The notes under the pieces are model-generated. The model had not been told where the DNA came from. It saw only the letters and a list, made by a program, of their open reading frames with translations, and searched no databases. This document shows, piece by piece, positions 55,469 to 64,000 of a DNA stretch of 64,000 bases (positions are counted from its first letter, which is position 1; every line of letters starts with the position of its first letter). The DNA is taken from NCBI GenBank assembly GCA_036435485.1, contig CM071596.1:19122001-19186000 (forward strand), read 5' to 3'. The translations under genes were made by a program, and so were the position numbers. This DNA is from Saposhnikovia divaricata (taxonomy: Eukaryota; Streptophyta; Magnoliopsida; Apiales; Apiaceae).

Positions 55469-58114
55469 ATGGCTGATAATTTTGAGATAATGAAACATAA
55501 TTTGGTTGGCTATTTTAATCCGAACGATTGTCCCTACGATCGATTTAGGCCTTGGATACGATTTTTGAATGACGATTCAATTATCCGAACTGCCATTTCG
55601 ATTGAAGCCCCAATTAAGATAGGACCACTGAGATTGATTTGCACAGAATCTGTGGTGTCTGAAGACTTGACCTCATTCTCTTTTGATTTTGATGGTACAC
55701 ACCACGTCGTGACAGAATCAACCCTAACTACTGTTTTGGGTCTCCCGGCGGATAATTATGATCCATTTCCAACCAGTGAACAACTCTATCAATTCTTCAT
55801 TGATATTAATTATCATGGAGCAATTGATATGAACAACCTGAGCAAAAGGAATCTGGTTCAACCATGGGATGCATTCTTCGACACGATCTCCAAGGTATTT
55901 CCTAATTCAGCCAGAGGTAATTTTCACTTACTCACCTCTATGTTACAAACTATTGGTTATGCTGTTGCTAACAACCGTAGAATCAATATTGGTAACCTAC
56001 TTTGGAATACTATTATTAACAGGATTGTTAAGGCCAGAAAGGATTTTGATGAGGGTAAGAAAGTTCTATGTTATTATCCTAGATTTTTAACTTTGTTATT
56101 TAATCATCTTGTTCCTGTTGGTCAACAAACAGTTTTTAGGAATGACAACCCTATGGTATCAGGCAGGCAAACCAAGAAAATATTCACTAGCCTTGATACA
56201 CATAGAAAGTTGATAAATGTGCCAGTGTATATTACACCATATTTGTCTAACTTCATAAATCTACCTGTCATTCCTCGACTTTTGAATGCACCTGAACCTG
56301 AACCTCAAGATGTACCTGTCCCTGAACATCAACATCAAATGGAACAATCTATTCCTTCAGGTACAGCTACTGCATCAATGGAGCAGGTATTGCCTTCTAT
56401 CTCTCAAACTGTTTATGGAGCCCAAGTGGCTGATAGGTCAGACCAAGAGGTTGTAGAACCACAGCCTCTATCCCAGGTCTTAGAGCCAAACACTGTGTCT
56501 AACCAAATCTCTAAACCTAAAGCCAGAAGCAAGTTGTTGACAAAAAGAGCTGATAGAAGAAGTGATAATTTGAGTGATCCCACAGCTCTGCCTCCACCAA
56601 AGAAGAGAAGAAACCTACTACTTGAGGCATCTGTTAGCCCATCCATTTCCTCCCAACAGGACTTGGACATTGAAATGGCCGATGAACTGTTACTAATTTC
56701 ATCCTCTCAACAGGATGCAATTATTGAAATTCGCCAAAGGGCCGTGGCACCTTGTACAGAGTCAAGCACACCTCTATTACTCACAATGGGGGAAAACATT
56801 AACTTAGAATCTGATGTTGCTAAGGACATTGAGCAAGGAGTGCACGATAGGATTGTTACTGTGCCTACCATTGTTACGGTAGAAGAGCCTTCACAGGCTT
56901 CAGAGGGAAATCTTGACTCTCTGCCAGTTATAATAGAGTCATCATCTCCCCTCCCAGGAGGAACATTCCTGGCTCCCTCAAGGGATCCTTCACTCGCAGA
57001 TTTATCTGGTGAAAGTGAAAGGCAACTTGGTCATCCTATCACTGAAGAAATTCAGTTATCAAATCCAAATGAATTGATAGAGATGACTGAGGATTGGGAA
57101 TTGCGAACTCCCATTGCACCACCACTGACCTCTCCAGAAGAGGCTAGGGTGATTTCTTATGCAGGTACAGCTCAAGGAAAGGAGCTAGTGTTGAGTGATG
57201 TGAGGACCACCTTAAATATGAGTGAAACACATGCACGAAAGGAGAGTGACATATCCTTGAGTGAACATCAGGTGAGCGCACACACTGACACAAACACTTT
57301 GTCTCTAATGGCTCAAATCAAAGAACTGCAAAAGAAATTAATGGAAACTGAGGCTGAAAAACAAGTTTTGAAAGCACAAGTGGATGAACGGTCTTCTTCT
57401 TCCACCTCTGTCAACAATCAGCTCATGATCATTCGTGACGATGTCCACAACATAAAGACTACACTCACTCCAGCAATCAATACATTGATACAATCCAACT
57501 CTCAGGCATCTACAGGAAGAACAGATATTCTAAATGCTATTGACAGACTCTCTAATAGGGTGGATGAACTTCAAGTGGAAATGCATGAATCTGCTCAATC
57601 ATATTCTACAACTTTTGCGAAGCTTGAAGAAAAGTATGATTACATGTTTGAAGGACTTGATCATCTATACAACATTGTTAAACCTACTCATAATATCACA
57701 CCAGAACAAAGAGCATACTTTGAAGACTATGATGATGATAATGAGGGGGATAATGATGCAAATAGGGAGCTTGACAGTCAACGGAAGTCTGTAGAGGATT
57801 CCTCAACTAAGGGGGAGAAGTCTGGAGATGGAGGAGCAGGTAAGTCTGGAGAAGCAGGAGGAGGTAGTAAGTCACAAGGGAGGCATAAGGAGAAGTCTAC
57901 CAAGGGAAAAGAAAAAGCTGCTCAAGCTGCTCATGATCAGGATGCATTTGAGTTTGATTTTGATCTCAGGAATAGTAAGTTTGAAGTACAACAATTAAAT
58001 GATATCGAAGAAGATCTTTCAAACTGGCAAGATGATCCTGTGTTTGAGAAGGAACTGCAAGAGGAGAAAGCTGATCGTCTGATGAGACAAGCTAAGCTTG
58101 AGAAGACCAGATAG
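55469..58114 (+). CDS. SIRE-type third ORF (so-called env-like), function unknown
   Basis: 881 residues from the ATG at 55,469, which has a good context (AAAATGG); a short upstream ATG in frame at 55,451 is less likely. The N-terminal ~270 residues look globular (PNDCPYDRFRPWIRFLND, ARGNFHLLTSMLQTIGYAVA, VLCYYPRFLTLLFNHL). A Pro/Ser/Glu-rich middle follows, then a coiled coil at about 610-645 (LMAQIKELQKKLMETEAEKQ) and an acidic, Lys-rich end. I see no signal peptide and no convincing membrane segment, so the label env-like rests on position only. The frame ends at TAG (58,112-58,114), but coding-looking sequence continues beyond it. Confidence 0.85.
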   Translation: MADNFEIMKHNLVGYFNPNDCPYDRFRPWIRFLNDDSIIRTAISIEAPIKIGPLRLICTESVVSEDLTSFSFDFDGTHHVVTESTLTTVLGLPADNYDPFPTSEQLYQFFIDINYHGAIDMNNLSKRNLVQPWDAFFDTISKVFPNSARGNFHLLTSMLQTIGYAVANNRRINIGNLLWNTIINRIVKARKDFDEGKKVLCYYPRFLTLLFNHLVPVGQQTVFRNDNPMVSGRQTKKIFTSLDTHRKLINVPVYITPYLSNFINLPVIPRLLNAPEPEPQDVPVPEHQHQMEQSIPSGTATASMEQVLPSISQTVYGAQVADRSDQEVVEPQPLSQVLEPNTVSNQISKPKARSKLLTKRADRRSDNLSDPTALPPPKKRRNLLLEASVSPSISSQQDLDIEMADELLLISSSQQDAIIEIRQRAVAPCTESSTPLLLTMGENINLESDVAKDIEQGVHDRIVTVPTIVTVEEPSQASEGNLDSLPVIIESSSPLPGGTFLAPSRDPSLADLSGESERQLGHPITEEIQLSNPNELIEMTEDWELRTPIAPPLTSPEEARVISYAGTAQGKELVLSDVRTTLNMSETHARKESDISLSEHQVSAHTDTNTLSLMAQIKELQKKLMETEAEKQVLKAQVDERSSSSTSVNNQLMIIRDDVHNIKTTLTPAINTLIQSNSQASTGRTDILNAIDRLSNRVDELQVEMHESAQSYSTTFAKLEEKYDYMFEGLDHLYNIVKPTHNITPEQRAYFEDYDDDNEGDNDANRELDSQRKSVEDSSTKGEKSGDGGAGKSGEAGGGSKSQGRHKEKSTKGKEKAAQAAHDQDAFEFDFDLRNSKFEVQQLNDIEEDLSNWQDDPVFEKELQEEKADRLMRQAKLEKTR

Positions 58115-59009
58115 GTAGTGAATGAAAGATTGAAGCTGAAGCAAGCTGAAGATGCAGAGAAACAAAAGCTACATGCAATCAGTATACAGGAAAGGAAAAG
58201 AGATATTCAGTTGAAGATTGGTTCAAAGTGGGATAGAGCAAGAGAAATTTTTGATTCTATTCAGAACACTGCTAATGATGATAAACGTTTACTCCAACTA
58301 CTTCAACAGTTTCAAGAGACCAATCCAGATTAATTACTTGCAATATATGGATGCACTGATGCTGGAAATTTCAAGGATAGTAGTTGGATTTGATAGATGT
58401 GCAGATCAACTGATAATTCAGATTGACTCTCGTACAATGGGTTCTCTCTATGTGTCACTTCAAATCTTTCAACAGAGAAGCTTGATGGAACTGTGGATTA
58501 TGTCTATAAAGGTAAAAAGGTTTTCTGAACTGAATATTTTACTTCATGAAAGACTTTTGGAGTTTGCTCAAAGGAATAGTCCACAAGTTATTCAAACTCC
58601 ACATCATGTTAAGTTTCTCAAGGGTAATACACTACACTCTTGTTTCCTTGATTCTAAGTCGATGAAGTTATACACTGCATCTCATCTGGTATGGTTAGAA
58701 CATATGCTGAGGACTACAGGATTCGAAGATAAAGAAAGTATCTTTGTTGCTGACATTATTCGATCATATGCTTTAACTGGATTTGAAAAGAAATATTACA
58801 TTCTTCGGAATCGGCTTTGGGGTAACCTTGGAATCTTGCCTAAGAAACCTAAAGGTCTTGTGTCAGATTATGAACGTGTACTTGACAAGGATTTGATCAA
58901 AACCTTGGATGATCAAGAACGATTTGACACAGAGAATATCAGAAGATTCCTAGAGCAAGAAGATGAAGTTGAACCTGGAGAGATAAGGGATGAAGAAACT
59001 TCAAAGTGA
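58115..59009 (+). pseudogene. Continuation of the third ORF after a stop and a frameshift
   Basis: After the TAG, the same frame stays open to 58,333 (ERLKLKQAEDAEKQKLHAI), then coding character switches to another frame up to 59,009 (YVSLQIFQQRSLMEL, RLLEFAQRNSPQVIQTPHHV, SKSMKLYTASHLVWLEHML, FRR-like ENIRRFLEQEDEVEPGE). The continuous protein-like character suggests that the family protein is longer, about 1180 residues, and that this copy carries two breaks. Confidence 0.7.
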
Positions 59010-59251
59010 AGATCAGCTCTACATGTAATATCTTTAGAGCTTAGATAGGTCAAGATAGAAAAATGTATTATATGATCAGTCTAGAGGATCATCTATCTTG
59101 TATTTATCTTTTATGTTTGAATCTGGTAAATGTTAAATATAAACCAGAACTTTTCGTTTATTTACTTTGTGTTTAAAGTTTTATCTTTTACTAAGTTAAG
59201 TTGAGTTAGTTGAGTAATCCTTTAGGAATTTGCTTGTTATCGTCTAACAAA
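59010..59251 (+). other. 3' noncoding part of the SIRE element
   Basis: No ORF; T-rich sequence between the third ORF and the polypurine tract. Confidence 0.6.
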
Positions 59252-59266
59252 CAAATAGGGGGAGAT
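59252..59266 (+). other. Polypurine tract of the SIRE element
   Basis: AAATAGGGGGAGAT immediately before the 3' LTR start TGAAAGG. Confidence 0.88.
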
Positions 59267-60816
59267 TGAAAGGCATATGACATAGCCTATTTGTAGTTCG
59301 AGGACTCAACTCAACTTAAACTTAGTTTGTAATAAGTAAATAACTTTAACTGTCACAGGAATCTCAGGAGGTACTATCTGTCAGAAGAAAAACCCTAAAG
59401 TCAATCTATAGTTTTGATGTTTTACACTGGAAGAAGTTCAGATTGCTGATCAAGCCTCAGTATAGCATCAAAGAAGTGGATTTATTTCTAAGACAGAGAT
59501 TTCTACAGTGACAGGTTCAGACAGTATACAGTGAAGTACAAGAAGGAGAAAGAGATGAGAAGAAAAATGAATCACATTATTAATGTGAAAATTAAAGGAC
59601 AGTCATTGAGGTTAGTCGTTCATGAACCAGACAGTACATGGAACGTCAACAAAATATTCAGTGGTATTCCTTTATTACTTTCAGTGATTCAGAAAAGAAT
59701 TAAGACAATCCAAGGATATATAATTATTCTTGTTTAATTAATTTAAATCAAGTAGTCAATTTAATTAATTAATTAATTCATTTTGAATAATTAATTATTA
59801 GATTAATTAAATCAGATTAATTATTTAAGTAAGAATAAATTAAAATGATTATTTATAAATCAATTTTAATTTAATTCTGAAAAATGAACTAGATTGTCTT
59901 GCCGATTGTCTTGAAGGTTAAATTCAGAACAGCAAGACAATAGGAGATTGTCTTGCCGATTGTATTGGAGAAGAAATCAATAAAGCAAGACAATTCCTGA
60001 TTGTCTTGCCGATTGTCTTGATAATGATAATGTTTGAATAGCTTTTGAAAAGTAGAATAAAAATCTAATTTGATTGTCTTGACGATTGTCTTGGCAGTTC
60101 AATTTGATTGTCTTGATAATGATCAAAAAGATAAAGCTTCAGACAGAATGATAATTTTGATAAAGCAAGACAAAGATATCTGAATTTGATTGTCTTGCCG
60201 ATTGTCTTGGAAGAACCTGATTGTCTTGACGATTGTATTGCCTATTGTCTTGGCAGTACAAAATCGGTTGTCTTGGAAGAATAAATTGTATTGACGATTG
60301 TCTTGGCAGTTATATTTGAAGACAAAGAGTCAGTGATTGATATATAACAAGATATATCGACAGAAGCAATCAGTAAGAAAAGAACACAGAAAATATTACA
60401 TTCAAGAACTGAATTCTCTCTTCTCTCTCATCAAGAACACAGCACAAGAAGCAGAAAATTATTTAGAAAATCAAGTTCATCTTATTTTTAATATCTGATC
60501 CGATAGAACTGATTTCCTTGATACTCTTGTACTATTAGCGAGTTTTTACTCCTAATCTATATCTTGATTTTTATTAACAAATCTAGAAAAATTCATGTCG
60601 AATTTTCTAATTTGTTTTTATTAACTAGATATAAATTCTGTACTGTATTTGTAACAAACCCCTCAAGTTAATATAATTTTATATTCAACTTGAATTTTGT
60701 TTCATTTAATTCCGCTCAAATTTGTCAAAATATAAATTAAATTATCCGGACAAATTTCGATAAAACAGTACTGTTTGTATTCAACCCCCCCTTCTACAAA
60801 CATATTGGACCTAACA
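59267..60816 (+). repeat. SIRE-type 3' LTR, 1550 bp
   Basis: Nearly identical to the 5' LTR. Differences seen: a ~21 bp deletion in the motif array after AATGAACTAG (59,893), a ~14 bp deletion after CATTTTGAAT (59,787), a shorter C run near 60,785, and a handful of substitutions. The GATTGTCTTG array is at 59,894-60,310 and the TATA box at 60,341. Confidence 0.95.
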
Positions 60817-60821
60817 ATAGT

Positions 60822-61320
60822 TCCATAACCCGTGCGGTGCACGGATTTTCTTTAATATTATATGATTTTTTCAATATTTTGAGTGACTTAGAAAAGTTAA
60901 TTGGCTAGTTATTATTTAGGAGAAAATATGATATTTTAGATAGAAAATATAGAAAAGATATTACTTTTTAGCTGAAAATGTAATCAATTAGTTATTAATA
61001 ATTAAAATATTATTGTTGATTTCATATTAGTAATTATAATATTATTAATTTATTTCATTAATTAGAACCACCATATTTTTGAAAAGAAGAGATTTTAGTT
61101 AGAAAAGTTAGAAAATATAATAGCTGAAAAAGGTAATTGGTTTAGGAGAAGTGTTATGAAGAGGTGCGTGTAATATTTTGAGAAAAAAATTATATTTTAT
61201 TTTTTTATAATTAAATAAAATAATTAAGAGTAATAAAGTAAAACAATTAAATAAGGTAAGTACCGTACCAAAAACTAGGTACCAAACTTTTAATGTTTCG
61301 TTTTTTTATAATATAGTATA
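60822..61320 (-). mobile_element. Helitron-like relic at the right edge of the SIRE insertion
   Basis: The hairpin CCGTGCGGTGCACGG (60,830-60,844) with TTCCATAAC before it resembles the Helitron 3' ends at 2066 and 46,147 on the minus strand, but the expected CTAG reads CTAT and overlaps the SIRE target duplication. A possible 5' end (ACTATACTATATTATAAAA on the minus strand) is near 61,320. Confidence 0.45.
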
Positions 61321-62510
61321 GTTTCTTTTTCTTCTGAATAAAAGTTCAAAGTTTAAATTTTTATTGAAAAAAAGAAAGTTTTAAAAATAATTTATGGAAC
61401 TATACTTTTTATACATCTTTAAATGCGTGCCAAGCAATGCTGAAAAAATGTAAAAATAAAAATAAAAATGAGAGGGACGAAGAGAGTAAATAAAAAATTT
61501 TCATGTAACTTAAGTCAAAACTCGAAAACTCGATCAGTAAACGAGTAGCCGAGTTCGAACAGAAATTTCAGGCTCTCAATAAATTTTAGGATCAACTCGA
61601 ACTTGGAAAAAAAAAACTCGAACTCGAAGAAAAAAGCTCGAACTCAACTTGAATTACACCCCTAAACAATGCTAATAAATATGAATATGTGATTATTAAA
61701 TTTTCAAAGCTTACTTGTCAAGATTATCATAGATAATTATATTCGAACAAATAATATATAATATATCGATGATCGACTGATATTTTTATTCAATTATTGA
61801 TCATTTTTCAATCAATTAAACTTTAATCACTAAAACAGAAAATAAAAGAATGTAACTGGTAATATGAAAAATTTAAAACTAAAATTGGTCGGAGAAAGGA
61901 ACAAAATTGACCAACAGACGCTAGTTATTTGAATCTGGTTTGTTTATATTTTATATACTCCTTACTTAAGTTATGCCATAAAAATACGTATGCATTACAA
62001 AAATGAATCCAGAGGTTTAGCACAAAAAAATAAAAATAAAAATTGAAACCAGAATTTTTTAATTTTAAAAAAAAAATGGAATTAAAGAGTACTGTTCAAT
62101 GCAATGGACAATAGATAAATTTAGTGCAACATCTTTGACTCTTGAAATTCATTTCAAAACATGAGCCACCACTGAAGCAACCCTAGAGAGCTAACAGAGA
62201 AACAACCCTTGATTAACTACAATCACCACCACCGCCACCGTGGCTGCCGGAGTTTCAACAACACATCTTTATATTCCGGTAAGACAGAACTACTCTGCAA
62301 CACATAACTTCAAGATAAACAAGATACTTCTAGTTTCCTCTTTAAGTTTCACTTTTTATTCACATGCAATGACATAAACATAAAAGTGTGAGTTATAAGC
62401 ATTCTTATTATTATCTTCTTTCACATGCATGTTGTCTACTAGAGTGGACTTTCACTATCACAATCTGCACCATTCTTGCAAGCCCATTTCTTGATTTTCA
62501 GGCTCAAAAA
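61321..62510 (+). promoter_or_regulatory. Upstream region and 5' UTR of the LRR receptor kinase
   Basis: 61,500-61,665 carries the GCTCGAACTCGAA-type repeat. 61,930-61,960 has TTTATATTTTATATACTCC, a possible TATA region. The likely 5' UTR (from about 62,160) has CACCACCACCGCCACC and an intron with donor CCG/GTAAG (62,279) and acceptor TTTTCAG (62,501), nine bases before the ATG. Confidence 0.45.
62279..62501 (+). other. Predicted 5' UTR intron of the receptor kinase gene
   Basis: GTAAGA donor and a T-rich stretch ending TTGATTTTCAG, 223 bp. The spliced leader would join ATATTCCG to GCTCAAAAA and the start codon. Confidence 0.55.
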
Positions 62511-64000
62511 ATGGAGAAAAATAAAGCAACCCTTGAAATAGTCTCTTCACTTTTCTTGAGTTTTTGGTTTTTGGTAGTTTTTTCAAGAACAGAGCTTGTA
62601 ACATCTCTGTCTCCTGATGGTCAAGCTCTTTTATCTCTGCTTTCTACTGCAGACCCTTATTCAAAATCATCATCTTCAGTTTTATCTTCTTGGACACCAT
62701 CAAGCCAAACTCCATGTTCTTGGCAAGGTATTACATGTTCTCCACAAAATAAAGTCATATCTATTTCTATACCAAACACTTTTCTTAATCTCTCTGCTTT
62801 GCCTTTAGAGCTTGCTTCACTCTCCTCTCTTCAACTTCTTAATCTCTCTTCCACCAATGTGTCTGGTCATATTCCATCTTATTTTGGTTCATTCAGTCAT
62901 TTACACCTGTTGGACTTGTCGTCGAATTCGTTATCTGGGCCAATCCCTCCTGAATTAGGCCAACTCAGTTCATTGCAGTTCCTTTTCTTGAACACAAACC
63001 AATTGACAGATTCTATTCCTCCACAAATTGGGAATCTTTCTTCTTTACAAGTGTTTTGTGTTCAAGATAATCTACTTAATGGGTCGATTCCGTCGCAGTT
63101 AGGCTCCTTAAGTTCCTTACAACAGTTTAGGATTGGGGGTAATCCTTATTTGAGTGGTGCAATACCTCTGCAGTTGGGATTGCTCACTAATCTCACCACA
63201 TTTGGCGCGGCAGCTACTGGACTATCTGGTGTCATACCGCCTACATTTGGAAACTTGATCAATCTCCAAACTTTGGCAATTTATGACACTGAGATATCTG
63301 GGAAAATTCCTCCTGAACTTGGGTTTTGTTCAGAGCTGAGAAATTTGTATTTGCATATGAACAAGCTCACTGGTTCAATGCCTCCTCAATTAGGTAGGTT
63401 GCAGAAACTTACTAGCTTGCTCCTGTGGGGAAACTCTCTCAGTGGACCTATTCCAGGTGAAATATCAAATTGTTCATCCTTAGTGGTATTTGATGTTTCT
63501 GCAAATGAATTATCCGGTGTGATTCCGGGAGATTTGGGGAAGCTAGTACTTCTTGAACAGCTGCATTTGTCAGATAATTTTCTTACAGGGTCTATTCCGT
63601 GGCAGTTGAGTAACTGCACTAGCCTTACGGCTCTGCAGCTTGACAAGAATCAACTTTCAGGTCCAATTCCATCGCAAATTGGAAATTTAAAATTCTTGCA
63701 GAGTTTCTTTCTATGGGGGAATTCAGTCTCTGGAACTATCCCAGCTTCTTTTGGGAACTGCACTGAACTATATTCAGTTGACCTTTCAAAGAACAAACTC
63801 ACTGGCATTATACCGGAGGAGATATTCAGCTTGAAGAAACTGAGCAAGCTACTATTACTGGGGAACTCTTTATCAGGAGGGCTGCCTCCAAGTGTTGCAA
63901 ACTGCCAGTCTTTAGTGAGATTAAGACTTGGCGAGAATCAGCTCTCGGGACACATTCCAAAGGAGTTGGGCCAATTACAAAATCTTGTGTTTCTTGATCT
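62511..64000 (+). CDS. RGI5: LRR receptor-like kinase, RGI5 (At1g34110)-like, 5' part
   Basis: The frame is open from ATG at 62,511 to the window edge, 496 codons without a stop. Residues 1 to ~32 form a hydrophobic signal peptide (SSLFLSFWFLVVFS). An N-terminal cap with SPDGQALLSLLST and a CSWQGITC cysteine pair follows, then about 16 leucine-rich repeats of the LxxLxLSxNxLSGxIP type. The phrases LYDTEISG-like AIYDTEISGKIPPELGFCS, LRNLYLHMNKLTGSMPPQLG and SKLLLLGNSLSGGLPPSV match what I recall of At1g34110, a receptor of the root meristem growth factor (RGF/GLV) group at the plasma membrane. Transmembrane and kinase domains lie beyond the window, so the gene is partial here only by cutoff. 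Confidence 0.9.
   Translation, partial: MEKNKATLEIVSSLFLSFWFLVVFSRTELVTSLSPDGQALLSLLSTADPYSKSSSSVLSSWTPSSQTPCSWQGITCSPQNKVISISIPNTFLNLSALPLELASLSSLQLLNLSSTNVSGHIPSYFGSFSHLHLLDLSSNSLSGPIPPELGQLSSLQFLFLNTNQLTDSIPPQIGNLSSLQVFCVQDNLLNGSIPSQLGSLSSLQQFRIGGNPYLSGAIPLQLGLLTNLTTFGAAATGLSGVIPPTFGNLINLQTLAIYDTEISGKIPPELGFCSELRNLYLHMNKLTGSMPPQLGRLQKLTSLLLWGNSLSGPIPGEISNCSSLVVFDVSANELSGVIPGDLGKLVLLEQLHLSDNFLTGSIPWQLSNCTSLTALQLDKNQLSGPIPSQIGNLKFLQSFFLWGNSVSGTIPASFGNCTELYSVDLSKNKLTGIIPEEIFSLKKLSKLLLLGNSLSGGLPPSVANCQSLVRLRLGENQLSGHIPKELGQLQNLVFLD

Larger units (their letters stand above)
47011..60816 (+). mobile_element. SIRE/Maximus-type copia retrotransposon, 13.8 kb
   Basis: Both LTRs (47011-48590, 59267-60816) begin TGAAAGGCATATG and end GGACCTAACA; the 5 bp duplication ATAGT lies at 47006-47010 and 60817-60821. 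The order is LTR, Met-tRNA primer site, gag, pol (protease, integrase, RT, RNase H), a noncoding region with motif arrays, a large third ORF, polypurine tract, LTR. The copia domain order and a long ORF after pol define the SIRE/Maximus lineage. The LTRs differ only by a few substitutions and three small indels, so the insertion is young. Gag and pol are open over their full length, but in different frames; the third ORF is interrupted. Confidence 0.96.
45813..61665. mobile_element. Possible hAT-like element split by the SIRE element
   Basis: TTAGGGGTGTGATT..ATCGAGCC..GCTCGAACTC near 45,813 is mirrored by GCTCGAACTCAACTTGAATTACACCCCTAA ending at about 61,665 (shown here in parts: GCTCGAACTC, AATTACACCCCTAA). 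If they are the two ends of one element, about 2 kb of it flanks the 13.8 kb copia insertion. I could not define an 8 bp target duplication. Confidence 0.35.

Overview
The window looks like nuclear DNA of a flowering plant, most likely a eudicot. It is AT-rich, its genes have many introns, and plant-type transposons are nested in one another. Exact species cannot be read from it; an asterid such as an Apiaceae member is only a guess. I infer three host genes: a C3H16/CG1-like nucleoporin-type gene on the minus strand (7.1-11.3 kb), a plastid S1-domain RNA-binding protein of the RLSB/PDE338 family on the plus strand (31.65-41.99 kb, eight coding exons), and the 5' part of an LRR receptor kinase closest to RGI5 (At1g34110) running off the right edge (from 62,511).

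Layout. 1-7.1 kb: repeat-rich DNA with Helitron-type relics, tandem repeats, an unusual palindrome-rich element (4.6-5.4 kb) and a three-arm fold-back (5.8-6.0 kb). 7.1-11.3 kb: the C3H16/CG1-like gene with an Emigrant/pogo-type element in its first intron. 11.5-29.4 kb: one large nest. A minus-strand Athila-type Ty3 element that kept gag and protease but has no recognisable RT or integrase is split in its left LTR by a 9.2 kb CACTA transposon (TSD ACG) and a copia-type solo LTR (TSD TTTTA). The right LTR abuts a fragment of the Helitron family seen at 2.1-3.0 kb. 30.5-31.1 kb: two MITEs back to back.

31.65-42 kb: the RLSB-like gene. Its fifth intron is 5.9 kb because it holds a 4.7 kb composite made of inverted copia LTR and gag pieces plus MULE-like and Helitron-like insertions. 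42-47 kb: intergenic DNA with a MITE and a mini-Helitron. 47.0-60.8 kb: a 13.8 kb SIRE/Maximus-type copia element with nearly identical LTRs, TSD ATAGT, gag, pol and a large third ORF. Its LTRs and the leader of the third ORF share arrays of a short motif (CAAGACAATC or its complement). It sits at the end of a Helitron-like relic, possibly inside a hAT-like element. 61.3-62.5 kb: promoter and intron-containing 5' UTR of the receptor kinase.

The genes do not form a pathway. The main story is the order of transposon insertions and how they enlarged introns and promoters. The best candidates for something undescribed are the motif arrays of the SIRE element, the inverted copia composite inside the plastid-gene intron, and the palindromic ACACGCTAC element family present at 4.6-5.4 kb and 39.4-40.1 kb.
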